Source of the DNA: Chloroflexi bacterium UBA4733
Lineage (GTDB): Bacteria > Chloroflexota > UBA4733
Reading direction: 5' to 3'
Assembly (NCBI GenBank): GCA_002404055.1
Contig: DHIZ01000246.1
Span: forward strand, 1-16,407
Length of the DNA stretch: 16,407 bases
Part shown: in pieces, positions 7,368-14,853 of the stretch
How the letters are laid out: each line of letters starts with the position of its first letter
Position numbering within the stretch: the stretch's first letter is position 1
The notes under the pieces: model-generated
What the model saw: the letters and a program-made list of their open reading frames with translations, nothing else
The model's database searches: none
What the model was told of the DNA's origin: nothing
Position numbers and translations under genes: made by a program

Positions 7368-8774
7368 TTAGCTCCGGGGCTTGCCATGCAGCGCCAGGCT
7401 AACGGCCGCCGAACACGCCGCCGCGAGGATGATCAGGGCGAAAACGTGCTTGACATCGGCCGTCGTGGGGGCCGAGGCGGTCAGCAGGATCGGCAGAACG
7501 CTGGAGCCGACGATGCTGCCGAGGTAGCGGCTCGTTGAGTACATGCCGGAGGCAGCGCCGGCCTCGCGGGCCGTGACGGCTTCCACGGCGGCGGTCTGCA
7601 TGCCGGGATTGGCGATGCCCAGTCCCGCTCCGGCTACGGCAAGCGAGAGCGTGAGCACCAGCCCAGACCAACCGGGCGCCTCCCGTAACAGCGGCAAGAG
7701 TGCCAAGGTGAAGAGCGTGAGGCCGCCGACCACGGGCGCGCGCCGGCCGTAGCGATCGGCCAGTCGCCCACCAAACGGCGTGCAGGTGACACTGACCGCC
7801 GACAAGGCGGTCAGCACCAGGCCGATATGGCTACTCGTCCAATGGGCTTGTCGGGTGAGGATCACCGGTAACGCCAGAATGATCGAATACATGGCCAGAT
7901 TACTGAGGGCGACAGCCGCCGTTGCGGCAGCGAAGGAACGGCGCAGAAAAAAGTGTGGATGGAAGACCGGTTCCGGGTGGTGCAGTTCGCGGAGGACAAA
8001 CAGCACAGCAAGCAGCAGCAGCACGCCACCGGCCAGCAGCAGAGGTGGCGCCGAGGCAGCGCCTGAGGCACGCAGCAACAAGGAGACGCCCACCAATATG
8101 CTGCACAGGAGCACCGCGCCCAGCAGGTCGAAGGACTGACCGCGCCGAGTAACCGTGTGACGCGGTAAGACGCGCCATCCCAGGAGGAAAGCGGCGAGGA
8201 CGATCGGCACGTTCATATAGAAGATGGCCTGCCAGCCAGCCGTACTCACCAACACGCCACCCAGCGGGGGGCCGGCCGCGGCGGCGATGCTCACGACCGC
8301 ACCCACCAGGCCGAAGCTGGCGGCACGCCGCTGCTCGGGGACAACCTCTCGCACCAGCGCCATCCCGTTGGGCAGGGCGATGGCAGCGCACATGGCTTGC
8401 AGCAGCCGAAACAGCACCAATACCGACAGGGAGGGCGCGATGAGCGCGCCCAGCGAGGCGAGGCCGAAGCCGGCCAGCCCACCCAATATGAAAGGGCGAC
8501 GGCCCAGTTGGTCGCCCAGCTTGCCCGCCACCGGTTGGATGGCGGCCATGGCCACCAGATAGGACGTCACCAACCAGCCGGCCGAGGCCAGTGATGCCCC
8601 ATAGGCCAGCATGATGGCCGGCAGGGCCACAGCGAGCATGGTGGAATTGAGCGGCGCCAGCATGCCACTCAGCGCGACGGTGGCGAGGACCGCGCGCTCC
8701 GTGCGAAGATCGCCGGTTTTCTCGCCCCGCGCGTCAGCTCGCGCTGAGGATGCGGACCAGACCGGCGTCGCCAT
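7368..8774 (-). CDS. MFS drug exporter, DHA2-like (14-helix) family
   Basis: A protein of about 468 residues, hydrophobic throughout, with the length of 14-helix DHA2 proton antiporters such as EmrB/QacA. The first helix carries 'APLNSTMLAVALP', the family motif with Asn where many members have Asp. Motif A is present between helices 2 and 3 ('GKLGDQLGRRPF'), the antiporter motif C in helix 5 ('AAAAGPPLGGVLVSTAGW') followed by 'QAIFYMNVPI', and a second motif A-like loop ('GGRLADRYGRRAP') in the second half. ATG 8774 follows GGTGGAGG closely; ATG 8795 is an alternative. Both starts lie inside the upstream phospho-histidine gene (stop at 8734), so translation is coupled. Predicted role: proton-driven efflux of a small molecule, possibly the product or substrate of the upstream enzyme pair. 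Confidence 0.9.
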   Translation of the reverse strand: MATPVWSASSARADARGEKTGDLRTERAVLATVALSGMLAPLNSTMLAVALPAIMLAYGASLASAGWLVTSYLVAMAAIQPVAGKLGDQLGRRPFILGGLAGFGLASLGALIAPSLSVLVLFRLLQAMCAAIALPNGMALVREVVPEQRRAASFGLVGAVVSIAAAAGPPLGGVLVSTAGWQAIFYMNVPIVLAAFLLGWRVLPRHTVTRRGQSFDLLGAVLLCSILVGVSLLLRASGAASAPPLLLAGGVLLLLAVLFVLRELHHPEPVFHPHFFLRRSFAAATAAVALSNLAMYSIILALPVILTRQAHWTSSHIGLVLTALSAVSVTCTPFGGRLADRYGRRAPVVGGLTLFTLALLPLLREAPGWSGLVLTLSLAVAGAGLGIANPGMQTAAVEAVTAREAGAASGMYSTSRYLGSIVGSSVLPILLTASAPTTADVKHVFALIILAAACSAAVSLALHGKPRS

Positions 8775-10431
8775 CAACCTCCACCATCTGGCCATCGTGT
8801 AAGGTTGCCGTCGCTGAGCCGACGCCGACGACCGCCGGAATGCGGTATTCGCGCGCCACGACAGCGCAGTGGCTGAGAATACCGCCGGTATCGGTCACTA
8901 CCGCCGCCGCCGTGGCAAACAGCGGCGTCCACGGCGGCGCTGTCGTTTCCGCCACCAGCACGTCGCCCTGCTGGAGCTTGCCGGCCTCCGTCAGCGAACG
9001 AAGCATGCGCACTGGACCGCGGATCACACCAGGTGAACCGGCATGGCCGTACAAGACGTTGGCATCGTCGGAAGGACGCGGCGGAGCGCCAAAGAACTTG
9101 CCCATCGCTCGGGCCAGCGGATTGTCCGGCGGTGGCCCCGGCGGCAGTGACCCGAGCGCCGGCGGCGCCTGGAGGGTTGCCAGCCGCGCCAGTTCCGTCT
9201 TCCGCGCCACCACAGTCTGCTGTTGCTGCAGCGCCGGCAGGACCGCTGCTGTGGCGCGGATCTCCGGCAGCGTGAGCAAGAAGACGTCGTTCGCCTCCGC
9301 CAACACCGCTGCTGCCACAAAGCGCCGGCCAAACTCCATGAACACCTGGCGGACCCGGTACATGACGCGCTGGTCGATCCAGAAGTTGTGGTCTTCGTGC
9401 AGTTGGTTACCCACCTGCGCCGCTTTCAAGAAGAACTCAAACTGGCCGACGACTTGCTGCGGGTAGCCTTGCAGTTGTCGGCGCGCCTGGGCGATCAACT
9501 GCTCACGCTCTGCCGCCAGCGTTGCCCGTTCCTGTTCTGGGTCCGGCTCCATCCGGCGACAGTAGTCTTGCAGCATCCGGATGGCTGGTCGTGGATCCTC
9601 GAGCCAGGATGGCGTGCTGAGCAGGTATTTGTCGCCACGCTGACCGTATTCCAGCAAGTACGCCTGGAACTCGGCCAGGAAGGCGCGACCGGATCGGGAC
9701 CGCTCTAAAGCCGACACGATGTCGTCGGCCGCTTCCTCAGCCAGCACCGTGTGCACCTCCGGCAGCATCAGCACCCGCCGGCTCAGCTTCCAGAGCGCTT
9801 CGCCCGCCTCCACCGACTTGTTGAGCATCCCTTGCAGCAGTTTGTAGGAGCCGAATTCGCTCTCCGTACCAAAGATGTCGCGATACAGTTCATCAAACAG
9901 ACTGATCGACACGAAGGCGGGGAACACGGTAAAAAAGTGAATGGCCCAGCAGCGCAGCATGCGCGTGACGGTGTCGTCCAGGTGGGCCAGGAGTTCCGCC
10001 GTGCCGGCTCCCTGCAGATCGAAGGTCGCCCACTGCTCCAGGTGCCGCTGCAACTCGGGCAGGGACTCTTCCCGCCACTGGCGGTCCAAGTCCGCGACCC
10101 GAGCGCTCATCTTCTCCTGGACACCTGCTTCCGCCGCATGCATTTCCTCCGGCGAAGTCATTGTCGGCGCCATTGCCATGTACATCCGGCCGTTGATGGC
10201 CCTGGCGTGCATCCGCACCGGCATGCCCATCGCCGCGAACGGCTGATTGAAGCTCTCGTTGTGGATTGGTTCCATCACCGCAGCATCAATTGGGGTGCAG
10301 ATGTCGGGGAAATGCATTCGGTCTTGTGTCCAGAAGAACCGCTGCTCGTGAGGTGAGTTCCACTGCACCGGGAAGTGCGGCGGTATCGGGATCACCTGGG
10401 GTGCTGCAGGTTCCAGGGCAGGTGCGGACAT
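8734..10431 (-). CDS. PEP-utilising-type phosphotransferase subunit: helical substrate domain plus swivelling phospho-His domain
   Basis: This 565-residue protein has two parts. Residues about 20-440 form a mostly helical region with motifs typical of the substrate domain of rifampin phosphotransferase and phenylphosphate synthase relatives: 'FFWTQDRMHFPDICTPID', 'EYGQRGDKYLLSTPSWLEDP', 'QLHEDHNFWIDQR' and 'EANDVFLLTLPEIRA'. A Pro/Ala linker follows (about 421-437). Residues about 465-565 are the PEP-utiliser mobile domain, 'TDTGGILSHCAVVAREYRIP', with phosphorylatable H521. There is no PEP/pyruvate TIM barrel and no ATP-grasp domain; the latter is the separate gene upstream. The ATG at 10431 follows an AAGGA. 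Predicted reaction: the histidine accepts phosphate from ATP via the partner and passes it to a small molecule. The substrate is unknown. Confidence 0.85.
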   Translation of the reverse strand: MSAPALEPAAPQVIPIPPHFPVQWNSPHEQRFFWTQDRMHFPDICTPIDAAVMEPIHNESFNQPFAAMGMPVRMHARAINGRMYMAMAPTMTSPEEMHAAEAGVQEKMSARVADLDRQWREESLPELQRHLEQWATFDLQGAGTAELLAHLDDTVTRMLRCWAIHFFTVFPAFVSISLFDELYRDIFGTESEFGSYKLLQGMLNKSVEAGEALWKLSRRVLMLPEVHTVLAEEAADDIVSALERSRSGRAFLAEFQAYLLEYGQRGDKYLLSTPSWLEDPRPAIRMLQDYCRRMEPDPEQERATLAAEREQLIAQARRQLQGYPQQVVGQFEFFLKAAQVGNQLHEDHNFWIDQRVMYRVRQVFMEFGRRFVAAAVLAEANDVFLLTLPEIRATAAVLPALQQQQTVVARKTELARLATLQAPPALGSLPPGPPPDNPLARAMGKFFGAPPRPSDDANVLYGHAGSPGVIRGPVRMLRSLTEAGKLQQGDVLVAETTAPPWTPLFATAAAVVTDTGGILSHCAVVAREYRIPAVVGVGSATATLHDGQMVEVDGDAGLVRILSAS

Positions 10432-10473
10432 GCGTTTATCCTTTCATGCTGTTATAGATGCGTCGTGACACGC

Positions 10474-11366
10474 TTACGCCACGCTTTCCGCGCGCAACGT
10501 GGTGATGGGACGGCACTGCAAGAGATAGATCTGCCCCTCCCGGTAGGCGCACTCGATGTCCACAGGCCAGCCCATGGCGTCTTCCAGGGAGCAGGCCAGG
10601 CGCGCCATAGCGGCGGCCTGGGCATCATCGAGCACCGGAACGGCGCGCAGCAGGCGCGGTACGTCGACCTCGCGGGTACCACCAGGTACCGGCACCGTCA
10701 TGCGCTGCTTCTCACCGATGCACCGGGAGCGCACCGTAAAGTCCATTTTGGCGACCACGTAGGTATCGGGCGTCACTGTGCCGCCCACAATGCTTTCCCC
10801 CAGTCCCCAACTGGCGTTGATCACCACCTCGTCGCTGCGGCTCGTCACCGGGTTGTTGCTGAAGACGACCGACGCCACATCGGCGGCGACGAGTTGTTGG
10901 ACGAGCACCGCCAGTTGCACGCCGCCTACCTGGAGGCCATGCTGACGCCGGTAGTCGAGCGCCCGTTCGGTCCCCGCCGACCGCCAGCAACGACGCACGG
11001 CTGCCGCCACTGCATCCAGACCACTAACTTGAGATAGGTGTCGTGTTGCCCGGCAAAGGAGACGTCCTGGCCGTCTTCGTCGACAGCGGAGGAGCGCACG
11101 GCGACGCACGGTTCCGCACTCCCGAGACGCTCCGCCAGGGTGCGGTAGGCGACCGCCAGGGCCGCATAGAGCGCGGCCGGCAGAGGCGGCGAGCCGCCAT
11201 CGCCCTGCATCTGCGGAGCCTCCAGCGCCTGCTGCGCCGCAAGCGTCGTGAGGCAAAAGCCGAGGGGCACGGGATACAGAGCGGCGAGGCGACTGAGGTT
11301 CGCAGTCTTACCGCCTACCAGACCAACACGGCAGCACTCCGCCTCTTCCAACCAGACAATTTGCAT
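10474..11366 (-). pseudogene. ATP-grasp (PPDK_N) subunit of a split PEP-synthase-like phosphotransferase, with one apparent frameshift
   Basis: The ATG at 11366, eight bases after GGGAG, opens the ATP-binding domain of the pyruvate phosphate dikinase/PEP synthase family. K20 lies in 'VGLVGGKTANLSRLAAL' and R91 in 'CVAVRSSAVDEDGQDVSFAG'. After 'DTYLK' (K113, 11028-11030) the frame is lost, and it resumes one base out as 'SGLDAVAAAVRRCW'. It then runs through 'VVFSNNPVTS', 'EVVINASWGLGESIVGGTV' and 'PVDIECAYREG' to the 'LLQCRPIT' end and the stop at 10474. One missing base near 11026-11030 (AAG-TT-AGT for AAG-GTT-AGT) would give a normal protein of about 297 residues. All catalytic motifs survive, so a sequencing error is as likely as true inactivation. 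The 42-base gap to the phospho-His gene indicates one operon. Confidence 0.8.
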
Positions 11367-11408
11367 CGCCGTGTCTCCCATAAATGGATCGCCGCAGGCC
11401 AGCATATC

Positions 11409-11423
11409 TTAACCCTAGGTTAA
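11409..11423. promoter_or_regulatory. Perfect palindrome TTAACC-CTA-GGTTAA upstream of the phosphotransferase operon (likely operator)
   Basis: Six-base arms with a three-base centre lie 43 bases before the ATG at 11366. On the minus strand a -10-like TATGCT (11401-11406) follows two bases after the palindrome, so a bound protein would block RNA polymerase. The TTAAC...GTTAA style is typical of MarR-family operators. No MarR gene is in the window; the regulator assignment is inference. Confidence 0.55.
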
Positions 11424-11599
11424 ATGGCTCCCCTTGCCCGAAAAGTACTACCTCGGGGTCCTTCTGCCGATGGCCGGGCGGCGAGGTCGGCGGACCCACC
11501 GCGTTGCTACCAATTTGCTACGGCGGGCGGACCAGTGTATGCGCCGCCGGCCGACTGGTGAAGGAGTTTGGCGACGACCCTGATCAACCCCCTCCCGAA

Positions 11600-12266
11600 C
11601 GGGCCACCTCCCGCCACCGAGGGCGTCGGATCGGTCGGGTCGTACCGATAGCAATCCGGACTCTCCGTCGTTGCTGCCGGCTCCGGGGCTAGCGCCCCGT
11701 CACCGTCGCCCGCCCGGAGCTACCACGGGGTCGGGGCAACCCCGGGCAGGGGCCAGGTCTCGGCGCCGAGCCAGACGTCCGGGCCGATCAGGTACACCCA
11801 CACCGGCGGGTCGGCGGCAATGTCGGTTGGGCGCTGCTGCAAATAGTGATAGTACCAGCGGCCACGAAACGCAGAGCATGCCGACGCGGCCGTTCGACCA
11901 TTCCTGGCCTGCGGCCCACTCACCCGTGTCGTAGCCATCCCCCGCGGGAGCGCCGGGCATCGGCCCGCGAAAGTCTCCCTCCGATTCGCGGCTGCCGCGC
12001 AGGTTCACGCCGAGGACGGCGTAGCCGCGCGCCGCGTAGTACTCCCCGGCCGGCCCGGTGCGTGACTGCAGGAGCTGCGGTCCGCGCTCGACGAGCACCG
12101 GGTAACGACCCGGCGTGGCGGAAAGCCACAGCGTCGCTTCGAGGCGCGTGCCATCGCGCATGGGTACCCGCAGCCCCGTCTCCACGCTGACCTGGTGCTC
12201 AGGAGGCCGGGCGACTGTCCGCGCCCCGAGCGAACTGACCACCAATCGTTCCCACACTTCAGTCAT
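11600..12266 (-). pseudogene. CocE/NonD-type alpha/beta hydrolase, pseudogene with internal deletion
   Basis: The ATG at 12266 has an excellent AGGAGG six bases upstream (12273-12278). It opens a typical X-Pro dipeptidyl-peptidase/cocaine-esterase N terminus: 'VPMRDGTRLEATLWL', 'YPVLVERGPQ', 'YYAARGYAVLGVNLRGSRES' and 'EWSNGRVGMLCVS' at the nucleophile elbow. Around 11865 the reading changes frame and jumps directly to the start of the C-terminal beta domain, 'RGRWYYHYLQ', 'DPPVWVYLIGPDVW' and 'PGVAPTPW'. About 190 residues are missing, including the rest of the elbow and the Asp/His region. The TAG at 11720-11722 stands where the family has Tyr, yet recognisable sequence continues past it ('YRYDPTDPTPSVAGG') to about 11603. 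Two or three disabling changes make it certainly non-functional. Confidence 0.8.
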
Positions 12267-12272
12267 GAGAAA

Positions 12273-12278
12273 CCTCCT
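12273..12278 (-). promoter_or_regulatory. Strong ribosome binding site of the CocE-type pseudogene
   Basis: AGGAGG on the minus strand, six bases before the ATG at 12266, fixes the ancestral start of this gene and rules out the in-frame ATG at 12326. Confidence 0.75.
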
Positions 12279-12353
12279 AAACTCTTTCGACACACGACGA
12301 CCCTCACGCCGCATGGTGGATGGCACGACGCCATCGGCACTTGGTCACGCCTT

Positions 12354-12383
12354 GCGGCACCAGGCGGAGAGGCCTGGTGCCGC
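12354..12383. repeat. Perfect 12-base-pair stem-loop between the ParE toxin and the CocE-type gene
   Basis: Arms GCGGCACCAGGC (12354-12365) and GCCTGGTGCCGC (12372-12383) enclose the loop GGAGAG. No T-run follows on either strand, so it is not a classic intrinsic terminator. If the promoter at 12421-12449 is real, the hairpin lies in the 5' leader of the CocE-type gene. Confidence 0.7.
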
Positions 12384-12420
12384 GACCACGCCGTTCAGCG
12401 CTGGCGGTCTCCGACAATCC

Positions 12421-12449
12421 ATTCTAGGCCCGGCCGATCACCGTGACCA
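12421..12449 (-). promoter_or_regulatory. Candidate sigma-70-type promoter of the CocE-type gene
   Basis: On the minus strand TGGTCA (12444-12449) and TAGAAT (12421-12426) are separated by 17 bases. The -10 matches consensus at five of six positions, the -35 at four. The leader would be about 150 bases and contain the 12354-12383 hairpin. Confidence 0.45.
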
Positions 12450-12492
12450 CACGGAATGCACGGTTGCATGCACGGTTTGGCGATTCCGTGTG
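12448..12492. repeat. Inverted repeat CACACGGAAT...ATTCCGTGTG with an internal direct repeat
   Basis: Ten-base perfect arms at 12448-12457 and 12483-12492 enclose 25 bases that contain GCACGGTT twice, separated by GCAT. It lies 50 bases after the ParE toxin stop and touches the candidate -35 of the next gene. It could be a transcription end hairpin or a regulator site; neither is shown. Confidence 0.55.
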
Positions 12493-12541
12493 TCGCGCCG
12501 TGTGTCCGCTGCCGAAGGCACAACGGTAAGGCGAGACGGCT

Positions 12542-12832
12542 CTACTGGCGGTCGGCGGGGGGCCATTCCTGGGCGCCGTGGAGCAGGCGTAAGATGCGCA
12601 GGCTCGTTTCTCTGGTGCGATAGACCACGACGTAGGGCGTGCCGGCGATAACCAACTCTCGCGTTCCTTCCAGCCGCCCCGGCCGGCCGCGTTGGGGAAA
12701 GTCGGCCAGGTGCTCCACCGCCTCGCGGATGGCCGCCTGCGCCTTCCGGGCGGCTGCGGGGCTACGTTCAGCCAGATAGACCAGGTGGGACCGGAGGTCA
12801 CGGCGCGCCGGAGCGGTCCAGACGATCTCCAC
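12542..12832 (-). CDS. ParE/RelE-superfamily toxin
   Basis: This 96-residue protein has the ParE/RelE fold signature: N-terminal strand 'MEIVWTAPARRDLRSHLVYL', two helices, 'VEHLADFPQRGRPGRLEGTR', then the beta-sheet 'ELVIAGTPYVVVYR' and 'LRILRLLHGAQEWPP' with the typical 'L..LHGAQ.WP' ending. Such toxins either inhibit gyrase (ParE) or cut mRNA at the ribosome (RelE); the ending favours the ParE side. The start is GTG 12832, which shares its first base with the antitoxin TAG stop (TAGTG), so the two are translationally coupled. It looks intact. Confidence 0.88.
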   Translation of the reverse strand: MEIVWTAPARRDLRSHLVYLAERSPAAARKAQAAIREAVEHLADFPQRGRPGRLEGTRELVIAGTPYVVVYRTRETSLRILRLLHGAQEWPPADRQ

Positions 12833-13089
12833 TACCGCTCGCTGGTCCGGTGGTCGCCCAGCAGCGACTCGGCCTCCGCCATCACCACATCATGCGCAAC
12901 GACATCGCCAGCATCGTCAGCGCGGATGCCTTCTTGCACCGCCTCGATGAACTGCTGCTCCGATTGGATATAGCCGCGGACAGCCTCCTCAATGACCCAC
13001 GAACGGTTCCGTCGGAGCGCCTGGGCGAGCGTCGTGATCTGCTGGCTCAGTTCTTCGGAAACACGGGCCGAAATGGTGACTTCTTTCAC
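12832..13089 (-). CDS. Ribbon-helix-helix (CopG/ParD-type) antitoxin
   Basis: This 85-residue protein begins with an RHH DNA-binding domain: strand 'KEVTISARVSEELSQQITTL', helix 'AQALRRNRSWVIEEAVRGYI'. A toxin-binding acidic helix follows ('EQQFIEAVQEGIRADDAGDV'). The start is GTG 13089, eight bases after GAGGAGG (13098-13104); the in-frame ATG further upstream would add 18 residues before the RHH strand and lacks such a site. It is followed by the ParE toxin with a one-base overlap. RHH antitoxins repress their own promoter, which should lie in the AT-richer stretch 13105-13150. Confidence 0.85.
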   Translation of the reverse strand: MKEVTISARVSEELSQQITTLAQALRRNRSWVIEEAVRGYIQSEQQFIEAVQEGIRADDAGDVVAHDVVMAEAESLLGDHRTSER

Positions 13090-13231
13090 CAGGGCAACCT
13101 CCTCAACAGCAGTCAGGTTAGCATAGAACGTAATACAATGCAAACACTATAAGGACGCACCGCCCGCGCCGCCAGGCGCATTGGCGGCACCGCCAGGGGC
13201 AGGAGCGCAGGCCGATCCGCAGCAGCCTTCC

Positions 13232-13260
13232 TTGACAGTACCAACCAGGCCCCGCATACT
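13232..13260 (+). promoter_or_regulatory. Near-consensus sigma-70-type promoter of the sulfatase
   Basis: TTGACA (13232-13237, perfect -35) is followed after 17 bases by CATACT (13255-13260, -10). The leader to the TTG start is about 70 bases. This is the best promoter in the window. Confidence 0.75.
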
Positions 13261-13335
13261 CCACGGCGAGGGGCGGTCGCGCCGCCGCATCAGCCGCCGC
13301 ACTCGAAACATGGTGTCGGGGAAGGAGCAGGAGCG

Positions 13336-14754
13336 TTGCCCAACGAGAGGCCCAACATTCTCCTCATCATGTCCGATGAGCACAATCCGGCCTACGCCGA
13401 GCCGTACGGCCACCCGTTCGTTCGCACCCCCAATCTCCAGCGGCTCGCCCGTGAGGGCGTCGTTTTCGATAGCTTCTCCTGCAACTCACCCCTCTGCGTG
13501 CCCTCGCGGATGTCCTTCATGACCGGTCGCTACGCGAGCCAGGTCGGCTCCTTCGACCTGGGCTGCACCCTCTCCAGTGATCACCCCACCTGGGCACACC
13601 TCCTCGCGAGCGCCGGGTACGACACGGCGCTCTGCGGCAAGATGCACTTCAATGGAACGGATCAACTGCACAGCTTCCGGCGACGTCCCATCGAGGATGT
13701 GACCGGCGCCGGCACCCCGGACGTCTTCCCCAACTGGTCGGACGCCAAGGGCGTGTGGCCATTCCGCGAGCTCATCCTGCAGGGGGGACACGTAGACGAC
13801 GGCACCGCGTATAAGAAGGGCAGTGTCGCCTACGATCGGCGTGTCCACGAACACGCCGTCCAGTACCTCGAGCAGTACGCAGTCTCCTCGCGTGAGCATC
13901 CCTTTTGCCTCGTTGCCGGCTACTACGCCCCGCACTGGCCTTACGCCTGCGAACAGCGCTACTGGAATCTGTACTGGCCCGACTATGCCGATCTGCCTCG
14001 GCACCCCATGCCGCCAGAGCACCCCGTCTACCGCCGTCTCCAGGAGATGGCCGGCTTAGACGAAACGATCGACGACATGCAGATCCGCCGCTGCCGCGCG
14101 GCCTACTACGGGCTGGTCACCTCTCTCGACGACCATATCGGGGGTCTGCTGGACACCATGGACCGCCTCGGACTCGCGGAGGACACCGTGGTGATCTATA
14201 CGTCCGACCACGGTGAGATGCTCGGCGAACGCGGCCTGTGGGGCAAGGAGGTCTTGCTGGAGGGCGCCAATCGCGTGCCATTCATCGCCCGCTGGCCTGG
14301 TCACTTCCCGAGCGCCCGGCGGGTTTCCGCTGTCGCCTCCCTCGTCGACCTCACGGCCACGCTCCTCGATCTTTCTGGAACCGAGCCCCCGCCGTGGGTG
14401 GAGGGTGCGAGCATCCTCCCACTCCTCTGCGGCGACGACGTGCCGTGGAAGGGTCAAGCCTTCAGCGAGTACCTCGCCCACGGCGTCATTCATCCCCAGT
14501 GCTCGCTCCGCCGCGGTCGATACAAGCTCAACCTCTTCGCAGGAGAAGGGTGCGAGTTGTACGACCTCCACGACGATCCTGACGAGTTGCACGACCTCGC
14601 TCTCGTTTCGGAGTACCGGCCCGTGGTGGCCGACCTGACCGCAGCCATCCCTCCCTGGTGGAACGCCACCTCCCTGGAATCGTTGATCCTCGAAAGCCAG
14701 GCGCTGCGGCGATGCACCCGGGCCGGGTCCCATGCTCTGGCAAAGTCGCTCTAG
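13336..14754 (+). CDS. Sulfatase (arylsulfatase/choline-sulfatase-like, type I)
   Basis: This 472-residue protein contains the sulfatase signature 'CNSPLCVPSRMSFMTGR', where C54 (C-x-P-S-R) would be converted to formylglycine by a separate enzyme. Metal and active-site residues are visible: 'ILLIMSDEHNP' (D14), 'GKMHF', 'YYAPHWPY' and 'VVIYTSDHGEMLGERGLWGK'. It hydrolyses a sulfate ester; the substrate may be choline sulfate, an aryl sulfate or a sugar sulfate. The start is TTG 13336, eight bases after AAGGAG, which places 'RPNILLIMSDEH' at the normal distance from the N terminus. There is no signal peptide, so it should act in the cytoplasm. No formylglycine-generating enzyme or transporter is adjacent. 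It stands alone under its own promoter. Confidence 0.92.
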   Translation: MPNERPNILLIMSDEHNPAYAEPYGHPFVRTPNLQRLAREGVVFDSFSCNSPLCVPSRMSFMTGRYASQVGSFDLGCTLSSDHPTWAHLLASAGYDTALCGKMHFNGTDQLHSFRRRPIEDVTGAGTPDVFPNWSDAKGVWPFRELILQGGHVDDGTAYKKGSVAYDRRVHEHAVQYLEQYAVSSREHPFCLVAGYYAPHWPYACEQRYWNLYWPDYADLPRHPMPPEHPVYRRLQEMAGLDETIDDMQIRRCRAAYYGLVTSLDDHIGGLLDTMDRLGLAEDTVVIYTSDHGEMLGERGLWGKEVLLEGANRVPFIARWPGHFPSARRVSAVASLVDLTATLLDLSGTEPPPWVEGASILPLLCGDDVPWKGQAFSEYLAHGVIHPQCSLRRGRYKLNLFAGEGCELYDLHDDPDELHDLALVSEYRPVVADLTAAIPPWWNATSLESLILESQALRRCTRAGSHALAKSL

Positions 14755-14853
14755 CCGTCGCGCCGCAACGCCTAAACGGAAGCCACGATGAAACCCGCAG
14801 CCCGCACGCGGCCAGGCATGTAGATCCCATCGCGCCTTCAGTGTAGGCGTTGG
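14755..14853. other. Short non-coding stretch after the sulfatase
   Basis: No gene, terminator hairpin or repeat is recognisable between the sulfatase stop and the HNH remnant that converges from the other strand. Confidence 0.4.

Noticed and set aside
9223..10356. Long plus-strand frames opposite the phospho-His gene
   Set aside because: Gln/His-rich antisense products typical of GC-rich coding shadows.
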